This document shows, in pieces, positions 1 through 8,732 of a stretch of DNA of 64,000 bases. Each line of letters opens with the position of its first letter. Within the stretch, counting starts at the first letter, position 1. This DNA is from Pseudolabrys sp. Root1462 (lineage in GTDB: Bacteria > Pseudomonadota > Alphaproteobacteria > Rhizobiales > Xanthobacteraceae), in contig NZ_LMFS01000004.1 of NCBI RefSeq assembly GCF_001426945.1, forward strand, positions 39,774 to 103,773, in the 5' to 3' direction. Below the pieces are notes generated by a model that did no database searches, had not been told where the DNA came from, and saw nothing but the letters and a program-made list of their open reading frames with translations. Position numbers and translations under genes: made by a program.

Positions 1-17
1 CCGGCTCGCTTCGCTCG

Positions 18-49
18 CCACCCTCTCCCCGTAAACGGGGAGAGGGTGG
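18..49. repeat. Intergenic palindrome, CTCTCCCC-type
   Basis: A perfect inverted repeat with 15-base arms (CCACCCTCTCCCCGT and its complement) around AA, just 3' of the ABC ATPase gene. Relatives with the same CTCTCCCC/GGGGAGAG core occur at about 18970-19121 and 61085-61115, so this is a dispersed family. It could fold in the mRNA, but there is no T-tract to make it a canonical terminator. Confidence 0.75.
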
Positions 50-52
50 AAG

Positions 53-781
53 CTACCCGATCCCGCTGACGAACTGCTGCAACTCCGGCGTCTGCGGCGC
101 AGCGAAAACTTCTTTCGGCTTGCCGGATTCGTGCACCTTGCCGTGATGCATGAACACGAGATGCGTGCCGACATCGCGAGCGAAGCGCATTTCGTGCGTG
201 ACCAGGATGAGGGTCATGCCCTCTTTCGCCAGCTGCTCGACCACGCGCAGCACCTCGTTGACCAGCTCCGGATCGAGCGCCGAGGTGATCTCGTCGCACA
301 GCAAGACCTTCGGCCGCATCGCCAGCGAGCGGGCGATGGCGACGCGCTGCTGCTGACCGCCGGACAACTGGCTCGGATAGGCGTCCATCTTCTCCGACAG
401 ACCGACCTTGGCGAGCACTTCGGCGGCGATGGCGCGGGCTTCCTTCTTCGGCGTCTTGTTGACCACGGTCGGCGCCAGCATCACGTTCTCGGCCGCGGTG
501 AGATGCGGAAACAGGTTGAACTGCTGAAATACCATGCCGACGTGGCGGCGCAGTTCGCGCAGATTGGCATGCAGGCCGCCGACCTCGATGCCGTCGGCGA
601 GAATGGCGCCCGACTGATAGGTCTCCAGGCCGTTGATGCAACGAAGCAAGGTCGATTTGCCCGAACCCGAGCGGCCGATGATGGCGACGACATCGCCCTT
701 TTCGACCTCGAGCGACACGCCCTTGAGAACCTCGACGGTGCCGTAGCTCTTGCGCACGTCGCGAATACTAACGAGCGACAT
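53..781 (-). CDS. Polar amino acid ABC transporter ATP-binding protein
   Basis: Cytoplasmic ATPase of a family 3 (GlnQ/HisP-like) importer that powers uptake by the two adjacent permeases. The 242-residue product has Walker A GRSGSGKST at 36-44, a Q-loop near 86, the signature LSGGQQQR at 139-146, Walker B VLLCDE at 159-164 and the switch histidine at 196. I chose the ATG at 781 because GAGGGG lies just upstream; an in-frame ATG at 808 would add nine residues. The start overlaps the upstream permease's stop by 14 bases, so the two are probably translationally coupled. It is the last gene of a minus-strand operon. The substrate cannot be read from the sequence. Confidence 0.93.
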   Translation of the reverse strand: MSLVSIRDVRKSYGTVEVLKGVSLEVEKGDVVAIIGRSGSGKSTLLRCINGLETYQSGAILADGIEVGGLHANLRELRRHVGMVFQQFNLFPHLTAAENVMLAPTVVNKTPKKEARAIAAEVLAKVGLSEKMDAYPSQLSGGQQQRVAIARSLAMRPKVLLCDEITSALDPELVNEVLRVVEQLAKEGMTLILVTHEMRFARDVGTHLVFMHHGKVHESGKPKEVFAAPQTPELQQFVSGIG

Positions 782-1418
782 TGAGTTTCCCCTCAAGGCG
801 TTTGGCAAACCAGGACAGCGGGAAGCACAGGCAGAAATAGATCAGCGCCACCAGCGCATAGACCAGGAACGGGCGGAACGTGGCATTGTTGAGCATGGTG
901 CCGGCCTTGGTCAGTTCGACGAAGCCGATGATGGAAGCGAGCGCCGTGCCCTTGATGACCTGCACCGAAAAGCCGACAGTCGGCGCGATCGCAATGCGCA
1001 TCGCCTGCGGCAGGATGACGTAGCGCATCTGCTCGATGTAGTTCATGGCGACGCTGGCGGAGGCCTCCCACTGGCCTTTCGGAATCGCCTCGACGCAGCC
1101 GCGCCAGATTTCGGTGAGGAAGGCGCTGGTCCACAAGGTCAGCGCCAGCCCGGCCGCGGTCCATGGCGAGACCTCGATGCCGAACAATGCGACGCCGAAG
1201 AAGAACAGGAAGAGTTGCATCAGGAGCGGCGTGCCCTGGAAGAACTCGATGTAGAGCTTCGTCGGGACTTCGAGCCATTTGACCTGCGAGGTGCGCAGGA
1301 ACAGCAGGATCAGGCCGACGATACCGCCGCCGATGAAGGCGATCAGCGACAGAGCGATGGTCCACTGCGTCGCCCAGATCAGGTTCTTGAGAATGACCCA
1401 GAAGGAGAAGTCGCTCAT
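768..1418 (-). CDS. Polar amino acid ABC transporter permease (HisM/GlnP family)
   Basis: Inner-membrane permease subunit of the same importer, 216 residues with about five hydrophobic segments. The cytoplasmic EAA-type loop that docks the ATPase is visible around residues 103-125 (EIWRGCVEAIPKGQWEAS). It is paired with a second permease 100 bases upstream, as in His/Glu-type systems with two distinct permeases. The coding sequence overlaps the downstream ATPase gene. Annotation as a polar amino acid permease is at family level; substrate specificity resides in the binding protein. Confidence 0.92.
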   Translation of the reverse strand: MSDFSFWVILKNLIWATQWTIALSLIAFIGGGIVGLILLFLRTSQVKWLEVPTKLYIEFFQGTPLLMQLFLFFFGVALFGIEVSPWTAAGLALTLWTSAFLTEIWRGCVEAIPKGQWEASASVAMNYIEQMRYVILPQAMRIAIAPTVGFSVQVIKGTALASIIGFVELTKAGTMLNNATFRPFLVYALVALIYFCLCFPLSWFAKRLEGKLNVAR

Positions 1419-1472
1419 GCGCTACACCTCGGCCCAGGTAAGGCAAGTCGCGCCATGCGACGCATTTTGTTT

Positions 1473-1523
1473 GCGCATGGCTTGATCCGAAAACCGGCTC
1501 TCACTTTTCGGAACCATGCGCTA
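1473..1523. repeat. Intergenic repeat, GCGCATGG-TTTTCGG type
   Basis: Imperfect palindrome reading GCGCATGG, then CCGAAAACCGG, then TTTTCGGAACCATGCGCTAG. It fills the gap between the two permease genes. Its last bases (CTA on the plus strand) are the TAG stop codon of the upstream permease. A second copy at 19459-19508 ends on the dnaX stop codon in exactly the same way. Confidence 0.75.
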
Positions 1524-2183
1524 GCCCACCTTCACGAAGCGGTCGCCGATCAGGCGCAGCAGGTAGCGCAGCAGAATCGAGAGCATCAGGTAGATGAGCG
1601 CGACGACGAAATAGACCTCGAAGGCGCGGAAGTTGCGCGACTGGATGAAGTTGGCGGCGTAGGTCAGATCCGGCGCCGAGATCTGCGACACCACCGCCGA
1701 GCCGAGCATGACGATGACGATCTGCGACGACAGCGCCGGATAGATCTTGGCGAAGGCTTGGCGCAGCACGATGTAGCGCAGCACTTCGAGCCGCGTCATG
1801 GCGAGCGAAACGCCGGCCTCGATGTGGCCTTTCGGGATGGCGTCGATGCCGGCGCGGATGATTTCGGTCGAATAGGCGCCGAGATTGACGACCATGGCGA
1901 TGAAGGCCGCCGTCGTCTCCGATAGTTTAAGGCCGAGCGCCGGCAAGCCGAAGAAGATGAAAAAAAGTTGGACGATGAACGGCGTGTTGCGGATCAGCTC
2001 GACATAGACCCGCACCAGCCCCGACAGCCATGGCGGGCCGAAGCTGCGCGCCGAGGCCCCTAACGTGCCGACCGCGATGCCGACCACGGTCGAGACCGCG
2101 GTGAGCACAATGGTGAACCAAAGACCCCAGGCGAGGTCCTGCCAGTACGGCAGCAGCGCGGAGAATTCGAGGTGGTAGGTCAT
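1521..2183 (-). CDS. Polar amino acid ABC transporter permease (HisQ/GlnP family)
   Basis: Second inner-membrane permease of the importer, about 220 residues. The EAA loop is recognisable (TEIIRAGIDAIPKGHIEAG), followed by the usual R-Q-A-F/M segment. The start was set at the ATG giving MTYHLEFSALLPYW, which matches where members of this family begin; a GTG at 2225 would add 14 residues overlapping a repeat. It lies between the binding-protein gene and the other permease, all on the minus strand. Its TAG stop codon is supplied by the end of an intergenic repeat. Confidence 0.9.
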   Translation of the reverse strand: MTYHLEFSALLPYWQDLAWGLWFTIVLTAVSTVVGIAVGTLGASARSFGPPWLSGLVRVYVELIRNTPFIVQLFFIFFGLPALGLKLSETTAAFIAMVVNLGAYSTEIIRAGIDAIPKGHIEAGVSLAMTRLEVLRYIVLRQAFAKIYPALSSQIVIVMLGSAVVSQISAPDLTYAANFIQSRNFRAFEVYFVVALIYLMLSILLRYLLRLIGDRFVKVG

Positions 2184-2230
2184 GGCTATGCCAATGGGCC
2201 GTCGGGTGAAGACGAGCGCCGCCACACGCC

Positions 2231-2312
2231 GTCATGGCCGGGCTTGTCCCGGCCATCCACGTCTTCCTCAGGAAGAAAGGCGTGGATGCCCGGCACAAGG
2301 CCGGGCATGACG
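2231..2312. repeat. Intergenic repeat, GTCATGGCCGGGC type
   Basis: An 82-base imperfect palindrome: GTCATGGCCGGGCTTGTCCC on the left and its near complement ending CCGGGCATGAC on the right, with a CTTCCTCAGGAAG tip. It sits between the binding-protein stop and the permease start. The design is typical of rhizobial chromosomal mosaic repeats. It may attenuate or stabilise the operon transcript, as binding-protein genes often need higher expression. Confidence 0.75.
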
Positions 2313-2335
2313 AGTTTGGGGGTTATGCTGGTGCC

Positions 2336-3115
2336 TCAAAAGCCCGCCGGCAGCGGGTTCTTCAGCCACTTCTCCGAGAACTTGTTGAGCGTGCCGTCGG
2401 CCTTCGCCTTGGCGATGATCTCGTCGACCTTGGCCTTCAGCGCCGGCTCGTTCTTGTTGAAGCCGACATAGCACGGCGAGTCCTTCATGATGAACTTGGT
2501 CACGGCCGGACGCGACGGGTTCTTCTCGGTGATCGCCGCGGCGACGACGTTGCCGGTCGCGATCAGATCGACCTGACCGGAGACGAAGGCGGCGATGGTG
2601 GCGTTGTTGTCCTCGAAGCGCTTGATCGTCGTGTCCTTCGGCGCGTCTTTGGTGATCTCCTGCTCCTCGATGGCGCCGCGCGTGGCGCCGATGGTCTTGC
2701 CGGCGAGGTCCGCGATCTTGGCGACGGCGATGTCCTTGGTGCCGAACACGCCGGAGAAGAACGGCGCATAAGGCGCCGAGAAGTCGATGACCGCCTCGCG
2801 CTCGGCATTCTTGCCCAGCGACGAGATGACGAGATCGGCCTTGTGAGTCTGCAAATAGGGAATGCGGTTCGCCGACGTGACGGCGATGATCTCGGCCTTC
2901 ACGCCGAGCTGTTCGGCAATGTAGTTCGCCATATCGACATCAAGGCCCTGCGGCTTGAGATCGGCGCCGGCCGAGCCGAACGGCGCGAAATCCTGCGGCA
3001 CCGCGACCTTGATGACCTTGGCCTTCATGATGCTGTCGAGAGCATCCGCATGCGCGGCGCCCGCCAACAGGCCGACGCTCAGCAAACCGGCAGCCACTGC
3101 ACGAAAAAACGACAT
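2336..3115 (-). CDS. Family 3 extracellular solute-binding protein
   Basis: Periplasmic ligand-binding component of the importer, 259 residues. It has a Sec signal peptide (MSFFRAVAAGLLSVGLLAGAAHA), then an SBP_bac_3 fold beginning with VIKVAVPQDFAPFGS and containing GLDVDMANYIAEQLG and DLVISSLGKNAEREAVIDFS, which are hallmarks of polar amino acid binding proteins. The ATG at 3115 has GAGGAG upstream. It is the first transporter gene after the DUF1989 gene, 66 bases downstream of it. That linkage suggests a nitrogen-rich ligand such as a guanidino or ureido compound, but this is inference. Confidence 0.92.
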   Translation of the reverse strand: MSFFRAVAAGLLSVGLLAGAAHADALDSIMKAKVIKVAVPQDFAPFGSAGADLKPQGLDVDMANYIAEQLGVKAEIIAVTSANRIPYLQTHKADLVISSLGKNAEREAVIDFSAPYAPFFSGVFGTKDIAVAKIADLAGKTIGATRGAIEEQEITKDAPKDTTIKRFEDNNATIAAFVSGQVDLIATGNVVAAAITEKNPSRPAVTKFIMKDSPCYVGFNKNEPALKAKVDEIIAKAKADGTLNKFSEKWLKNPLPAGF

Positions 3116-3181
3116 ACGAACCACTCCTCGCTTGAGACAACAGATGCTGCCCAAACTTGAAGCAATTGGCGTGCCATCAAT

Positions 3182-3838
3182 TCATTGCGGCACCCAGGTG
3201 GGGCGCGGCGGCGGATTGGGAAAGCCTTGATCCAGCACGATAAAATGCGCCGATTGCGGCACGCCGGCCTCGCCCTGGATCTTCACGATGTCCTGCGGGC
3301 AGGCGGAAAAGGCGACGTAGCAGTCCATGTCGGCGCGCAAGGTGATGTAGTCGCCGGGCTTGGTAACCGCAGGGCCGGTGTTGAGGCTGCGGCCGTCGGG
3401 CTCGACGGCGATGTTCATGAACACGTTGAACGAGGCCAGGATCGGCATCGGCGGCTCAAGCCCGAGTTCGCGCATGCCTTCGAACATGTTGTCGAGGCAG
3501 TTGCGGTGATACGCCTTGACGCCGAGCCGCTCGTAGCGATGGCGGTCGCAGGCGGCCATGAAGGTGTCGTGCACGCCGGGCGAAGTATCCTCGACCAGTG
3601 TGAGAATCGGCTCGCGCTTCATGGTGACGAACGTGTCGCCGACCAGCGGATTGAGGCGCTGCAGCCAGACCCGCGTCGCCTCCATGCTCATGTGATCGGT
3701 GAGATCAGCGGCATTCCACGCCCAGCAATCGACGACCTGCGTGCCGTGCGTGTTGATGAGGCGGACCGCCTGACCCTTGTTGAGCTTGAGCGCCTTGCCG
3801 TGGCGCGCCGGAATTTCGATCAGCGTGTCATTCTGCAT
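3182..3838 (-). CDS. DUF1989 (urea carboxylase-associated) protein
   Basis: A 218-residue cytoplasmic protein of the DUF1989 family, often called urea carboxylase-associated. Some relatives are now known as carboxyguanidine deiminase subunits, so hydrolysis of a guanidino or ureido group is plausible but not shown. Conserved features include VVDCWAW (Cys38), the HDTFMAAC segment (His90, Cys97), NCLDN (Cys114) and the family-typical DCYVAFSACPQD near the C-terminus (Cys173, Cys180). The ATG at 3838 was preferred because the upstream in-frame ATG at 3895 would overlap mscS and add a basic, unconserved leader. It precedes the binding-protein gene in the same direction. There is no urea carboxylase gene in view. 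Confidence 0.85.
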   Translation of the reverse strand: MQNDTLIEIPARHGKALKLNKGQAVRLINTHGTQVVDCWAWNAADLTDHMSMEATRVWLQRLNPLVGDTFVTMKREPILTLVEDTSPGVHDTFMAACDRHRYERLGVKAYHRNCLDNMFEGMRELGLEPPMPILASFNVFMNIAVEPDGRSLNTGPAVTKPGDYITLRADMDCYVAFSACPQDIVKIQGEAGVPQSAHFIVLDQGFPNPPPRPTWVPQ

Positions 3839-3884
3839 GCGCCGCTTATAGCGCTGCGCGGCAACAGCCGGCAACGGCGAACCG

Positions 3885-4775
3885 TCACGCGGCATCCCTG
3901 CCGTCGCCGTCGCCCGGTCCGAAGGGCTTACCGTAATAGTGCACCTGTCGCTGCGGGAACGGGATGGTGAATCCGGCGCCTTCGAGCGCCGCCTTGCCTC
4001 GCTCGGTCAGCGCACGGCGCACCGTCCAGTAGTCGGCGTTCGAGGCCCAGCAGCGCAGCCGCAGCACCACCGCGTCGGTGCCGAGTTCATCGACAAATGT
4101 CTGCGGCTCGGACGGCGCCTTCAGCACCATCGGCTGGGCGTGGGCGAGATCGAGCAGGATCTGCTGGCCCTTCTCCGGATCGTCCTCGTAGGCGACGGAG
4201 AATTTCAGATCGACCAGCCGCGTCGGCAGCCGCGAGTAATTGATGATGCGCTTGTTCCACAACTCCGAGTTCGGCACGAATAGAAAGATGCCGTCCCAGG
4301 TGTGCAGCTCGCTGGCGAACAGGCCGACATCCTTCACGGTGCCGGCCACCGAGCCGGTGTCGATGTAATCGCCGACGCGAAACGGCCGGAGCCACAGCAG
4401 CATCATGCCGGCCGCGATGTTCGACAGCGTGCCCTGCATGGCCAGGCCGATGGCGAGACCGGCGGCACCGAGCGCGGCGATGATGCTGGTGGTCTGGATG
4501 CCGAGCTGGCCGAGAACGGCGACGACAACGAGAATGAGAATGGTGTAGCGCGCCAGCGACGAGATCACGCCCGACAAGGTCGGGTCGATGTGGCGCTGCC
4601 GGCTGAGCAAGCTGCGCAGGCCGTGCTCGACGCGGCTGGCGAGCCACCAGCCCCCGATCAGCAGCACCATTGCGCCGATGAAGCTTGGGATGGCGACCGC
4701 TGCCCAGGCGGTGAGCTGCGTCACGAATACCGAAATCTCGTTGCCAAGTTGCTCGACGTTGGGAACAACATCCAT
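3885..4775 (-). CDS. Small-conductance mechanosensitive channel (MscS family)
   Basis: Inner-membrane channel that releases solutes on hypo-osmotic shock, 296 residues like E. coli MscS. Three N-terminal transmembrane segments lie roughly at 20-45, 65-90 and 92-115. The pore-lining helix is rich in Gly/Ala (AALGAAGLAIGLAMQGTLSN), followed by the beta domain (RPFRVGDYIDTGSVAGTV) and a C-terminal alpha/beta domain ending FTIPFPQRQVHYYG, a strong MscS hallmark. It ends 46 bases before the DUF1989 gene on the same strand and could share its transcript. Confidence in the family is high. Confidence 0.94.
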   Translation of the reverse strand: MDVVPNVEQLGNEISVFVTQLTAWAAVAIPSFIGAMVLLIGGWWLASRVEHGLRSLLSRQRHIDPTLSGVISSLARYTILILVVVAVLGQLGIQTTSIIAALGAAGLAIGLAMQGTLSNIAAGMMLLWLRPFRVGDYIDTGSVAGTVKDVGLFASELHTWDGIFLFVPNSELWNKRIINYSRLPTRLVDLKFSVAYEDDPEKGQQILLDLAHAQPMVLKAPSEPQTFVDELGTDAVVLRLRCWASNADYWTVRRALTERGKAALEGAGFTIPFPQRQVHYYGKPFGPGDGDGRDAA

Positions 4776-4883
4776 CGTTTCCGCCTCCTGGAAAATGCGA
4801 ACACCCGCAGCGGGTGTGACCCATCGCGGGCGCGTCCGAACAGATCGGACAAGGGTGCGGCGTTACTGTGGCCGGGTGGAACT

Positions 4884-5516
4884 TCAGACCGCCGGCACGA
4901 TCTGCTGCACAAAGACGGCAAGGCCGATGCCGGAGATGCCGGCGCCGATCAGCCGCAGCGGCGCGGCCTCCGCCATGCGGCGCATCAGCAGGCGCGCGAC
5001 GCTCATGGCGGCGACCGCGATCGCGCCCTGGATCACCGCGAGACCGATCAGATAGGCGACGAGCGGCGTCTGCTCGGCGCCGTAGATCGATTCACCGAGC
5101 GCGTAACCGTGCAGCAGGCCGACCGCGGCGAACAGCGCCAGCGCCGCTGCAGCGCTCATGGCGCGGCGCGTCATCAGCACGGCGCCGAGCGCGATCACGG
5201 ACAGCGCCACCCACAGTTCGGCGCCCGGCAGCGTCGCACCCATCAGATGCACGGCGACGCCGGCCATCATGGCCAGCACATAACCGAGCGCGAGCCGCAC
5301 GCCGGCGGCGTGCAGTGACGCGAGGCAGCCGATCGCCACCACGGCGGCGAAATGGTCGAGCCCGATGACCGGATGCCCGAGCCCGGACAACAGCCCCTGG
5401 CCGAAGGTCGCCGGCATCTTGCCGCCCATGACGTGATGGGCGAAGGCCGGCTCGGCGGCGACTGCCGCCACGACACTGGCGAGGAGAAGGCTGGGAATGC
5501 GGAGGTTTCGGCGCAC
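4884..5516 (-). CDS. HupE/UreJ family membrane protein
   Basis: A predicted inner-membrane metal (nickel or cobalt) permease of the HupE/UreJ family, about 210 residues. It has a signal-like N-terminus ending AEPAFA, then HPVIGLDH at about 48-55, the family's histidine/aspartate motif, and some six hydrophobic helices. The start is taken as GTG at 5516 because AGGAG precedes it; an ATG at 5591 would add 25 residues unlike any signal peptide. No urease or hydrogenase genes are in this window, so it is an orphan here and its metal is uncertain. It is divergent from dapD. Confidence 0.85.
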   Translation of the reverse strand: MRRNLRIPSLLLASVVAAVAAEPAFAHHVMGGKMPATFGQGLLSGLGHPVIGLDHFAAVVAIGCLASLHAAGVRLALGYVLAMMAGVAVHLMGATLPGAELWVALSVIALGAVLMTRRAMSAAAALALFAAVGLLHGYALGESIYGAEQTPLVAYLIGLAVIQGAIAVAAMSVARLLMRRMAEAAPLRLIGAGISGIGLAVFVQQIVPAV

Positions 5517-5623
5517 GGCGGGGCTCCTGTCTGGGTGTCCCAGCGTAGCGGCTCCGCGCTGTCTTGACATCCCCCGCCCCGCCCCCGACAAACCGGGCCT
5601 TCAGTTAAAAAGTCGGGGTCGTC

Positions 5624-6481
<858 letters not shown>

Positions 6482-6513
6482 TTTCCCCCGCAAACGGGCA
6501 CAAATTTACGGTC

Positions 6514-6741
6514 ATGAGCCGCAACATTACCATTCAGGCACGATGGGACGGCGAAGCCAGCGTCTGGATCGCCACCAGTGGTGACGTTCCTGGGCTCGTT
6601 GTCGAGGCCGATAGCTGGCCTGGCATGATCGAGGAAGTTCGTCTTATTCTTCCAGAGATGATGGAAGTGACGGGACAGACCGATAAAGACCTCTCCCTTA
6701 CCTTCAAAGCCGAAGAGCATCTCGATCTCGCAGGCGCGTAA
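6514..6741 (+). CDS. hicB: HicB-like antitoxin (DUF1902)
   Basis: A 75-residue antitoxin-type protein that is expected to bind and neutralise the adjacent HicA. The sequence ITIQARWDGEASVWIATSGDVPGLVVEA shows the HicB/DUF1902 half-RNase-H-like fold, with no obvious C-terminal DNA-binding tail, so autoregulation may need another element. The start is the ATG giving MSRNITIQ; an in-frame ATG at 6478 overlaps the dapD stop and adds an unconserved leader. Its TAA overlaps the hicA ATG by one base. The base composition is visibly lower in GC than in dapD or dapE, which suggests acquisition. Confidence 0.85.
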   Translation: MSRNITIQARWDGEASVWIATSGDVPGLVVEADSWPGMIEEVRLILPEMMEVTGQTDKDLSLTFKAEEHLDLAGA

Positions 6742-6935
6742 TGGCCAATTTCTACCGCGATCTGATCCAGGTCTTGCGGGAGAATGGTTTCGAGTTGCTG
6801 CGTGCCGGCAAAGGCAGCCACGAAATCTGGTTCAATCCTTCCACTAACCGCCACGTCACGCTTCCTCGCACCACAAAGTCCCGGCACACAGCGAACGACG
6901 TGCTTAAACAAGCCGGACTGTCAAAGAAATACTAA
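6741..6935 (+). CDS. hicA: HicA-like mRNA interferase toxin
   Basis: A 64-residue dsRBD-fold toxin of the YcfA/HicA family, predicted to cleave mRNA in the cytoplasm. It has the classic layout [18 protein letters not shown], then GKGSHEIW with the catalytic histidine at 27, then [10 protein letters not shown] and the LKQAGLS end. It starts on the last base of the hicB stop (TAATG), and its own TAA overlaps the dapE ATG by one base. Translation of dapE is therefore probably coupled to the toxin gene. Antitoxin first is the reverse of the E. coli hicAB order but common for DUF1902 pairs. Confidence 0.88.
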   Translation: MANFYRDLIQVLRENGFELLRAGKGSHEIWFNPSTNRHVTLPRTTKSRHTANDVLKQAGLSKKY

Positions 6936-8095
6936 TGCCCGCCGATCCCGTTGCCATCACCCGTGAACTGTTGCGCTGTCCGTCGGTGACACCCGCGGAA
7001 GGCGGCGCGCTGAGCTATCTCGAGACGACGCTGAAAGCCGCCGGCTTTACCGTGCATCGCAAGGTCTTCTCCGAACCGGGCACCGACGACGTCGAGAACT
7101 TCTACGCCCGCATCGGCACCGAGGCGCCGCACCTGACCTTCGCCGGGCACACCGACGTGGTGCCGACCGGCGACGAGAAGGCCTGGAAGCATCCGCCGTT
7201 CGGCGGCGACATCGACAATGGCGAACTCTATGGCCGCGGCGCCGTCGACATGAAGGGCGGCATCGGCTGCGCGGTAGCGGCCGTCCTCGATCATCTCGCC
7301 GCCCATGGTGGCAGGCCGCAGAAGGGCTCGATCTCGTTCCTGATCACCGGCGACGAGGAGAGCATCGCGGTCAACGGCACGCCGAAGCTGCTGCAATGGG
7401 TCGACGGCATGGGCGAGAAATTCGACCACTGCATTCTCGGCGAGCCCAGCAACCAGGAGGAGATGGGCGACACCATCAAGATCGGGCGTCGCGGCTCGCT
7501 CAACGGCCATCTCATCGTCACCGGCAAGCAGGGCCACGTCGCCTATCCGCAGCGCGCCGACAATCCGGTGCGCGGCATCGTCAAGTTGATCGATGCTCTT
7601 CTGTCCGAGCCGCTCGATGCCGGCAACGCCAACTTCCAGCCGTCGAACATGGAATTCGTCTCGGTCGATGTCGGCAACAAGACGGTCAATCTCATTCCCG
7701 GCGAAGCGCGTGCGATGTTCAACATCCGCTTCAACGACTGCCACACGCTGGAATCGCTGAAAGCGCTGCTGCAGCAGCGCGCCGAGAAGGCTGCCGGCGG
7801 CAAGATCAAATTCGAGTTCAAGTTTCAGCCGTCAAATGCCGGTGTGTTCGTGACCAAGCCGGGTCCGTTCACCGAACTCGTGGCAAATGCGGTGAAGGAA
7901 ACCACCGGCCGCGCGCCAGCGCTCTCGACCACCGGCGGCACGTCGGATGCGCGCTTCATCACGCATTACTGCCCGGTGGTCGAATTCGGCCTGGTCGGCC
8001 AGACCATGCATGCGATCGACGAGCGCGTGCCGATCGCCGATCTGCGCGCGCTGACGACGATTTATCGGAAAATTGTGGATCGGTATTTTGGCTGA
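6935..8095 (+). CDS. dapE: Succinyl-diaminopimelate desuccinylase
   Basis: Zinc-dependent M20 peptidase-family enzyme that hydrolyses N-succinyl-L,L-diaminopimelate to L,L-diaminopimelate and succinate. The 386-residue length fits DapE. Metal ligands are visible in FAGHTDVVP (His72) and [10 protein letters not shown] (Asp105), with the catalytic glutamates in TGDEES (141-142). A dimerisation domain ([19 protein letters not shown]) and the C-terminal [11 protein letters not shown] complete the family pattern. It works two steps after dapD; the dapC aminotransferase is not in view. Its start overlaps the hicA stop. Confidence 0.97.
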   Translation: MPADPVAITRELLRCPSVTPAEGGALSYLETTLKAAGFTVHRKVFSEPGTDDVENFYARIGTEAPHLTFAGHTDVVPTGDEKAWKHPPFGGDIDNGELYGRGAVDMKGGIGCAVAAVLDHLAAHGGRPQKGSISFLITGDEESIAVNGTPKLLQWVDGMGEKFDHCILGEPSNQEEMGDTIKIGRRGSLNGHLIVTGKQGHVAYPQRADNPVRGIVKLIDALLSEPLDAGNANFQPSNMEFVSVDVGNKTVNLIPGEARAMFNIRFNDCHTLESLKALLQQRAEKAAGGKIKFEFKFQPSNAGVFVTKPGPFTELVANAVKETTGRAPALSTTGGTSDARFITHYCPVVEFGLVGQTMHAIDERVPIADLRALTTIYRKIVDRYFG

Positions 8096-8191
8096 CCCTC
8101 ATGGTGAGGAGCGCCGCAAAGCGGCGCGTCTCGAACCATGAGGCTATCCTTCGTGGCGCATCGCTTCGCGATGCTCCTCAGGATGAGGTCA
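8096..8191. repeat. Intergenic repeat with paired hairpins
   Basis: The space between the convergent dapE and osmC genes is filled by CCTCATGGTGAGGAGCGCC, a GCCGCAAAGCGGC hairpin, AACCATGAGG, then GGCGCATCGCTTCGCGATGC and CTCCTCAGGATGAGG. These paired CATGAGG/CCTCATG and GCATCGC/GCGATGC elements are a well-known style of rhizobial intergenic mosaic element. It may serve as a bidirectional 3' stabiliser. Confidence 0.65.
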
Positions 8192-8196
8192 GAGGA

Positions 8197-8619
8197 TCAC
8201 ACCAGCTTCGCATCCAGCGTGATCTCCGCTTTCAGCAGCTTGGACACCGGGCAACCCGCCTTGGCCTTGGCCGCCAGCTTCTGAAACTTGGCGTCGTCGG
8301 TGCCGGGAATCTTCGCCTTCAGCGTCAGGTGCACCTTGGTGATGGCGAAGCCGTCGCTCTGCTTTACCAGCGTGACGTCGGCCTGCGTTTCCATCTTTTC
8401 CGCGGTCAGACCGGCTTCGCCGAGGATACCGGACAGCGCCATGGTGAAGCAGCCGGCATGCGCCGCGCCGATCAGTTCTTCCGGGTTGGTACCGGGCTTG
8501 CCCTCGAAGCGAGACGCGAAGCCATAAGGGTAGTCCTTCAAGGCGCCGCTTTTCGTCGAGATCGCGCCCTTGCCGTCCTTGATGCCGCCCGACCAGACTG
8601 CCGTGCCGAATGTGCTCAT
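8197..8619 (-). CDS. OsmC family peroxiredoxin
   Basis: Cytoplasmic peroxidase that reduces organic hydroperoxides with a pair of cysteines. The 140-residue product has the OsmC pattern: VWSGGIKDGKGAISTKSG at the N-terminus, Glu48 in NPEELIGAAHAGCF, the peroxidatic Cys57 and the resolving Cys123 in AGCPVSKLL. The length and the SGALKDYPYGFASRFE segment favour the OsmC branch over Ohr. It stands alone, convergent with dapE, with its own start 113 bases beyond the end of truA. Induction by osmotic or oxidative stress is typical of the family but no site was identified here. Confidence 0.93.
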   Translation of the reverse strand: MSTFGTAVWSGGIKDGKGAISTKSGALKDYPYGFASRFEGKPGTNPEELIGAAHAGCFTMALSGILGEAGLTAEKMETQADVTLVKQSDGFAITKVHLTLKAKIPGTDDAKFQKLAAKAKAGCPVSKLLKAEITLDAKLV

Positions 8620-8732
8620 GAGCTTGCTCCTGTGCTGAAAACGCTACCCCGATAAAGGTAACGTATGACAGGGCAGTATCGTTGCAAAAGGCCACGGACT
8701 TTACGGCCCGAAGAGGCCCGAAGAGCGGCAGC

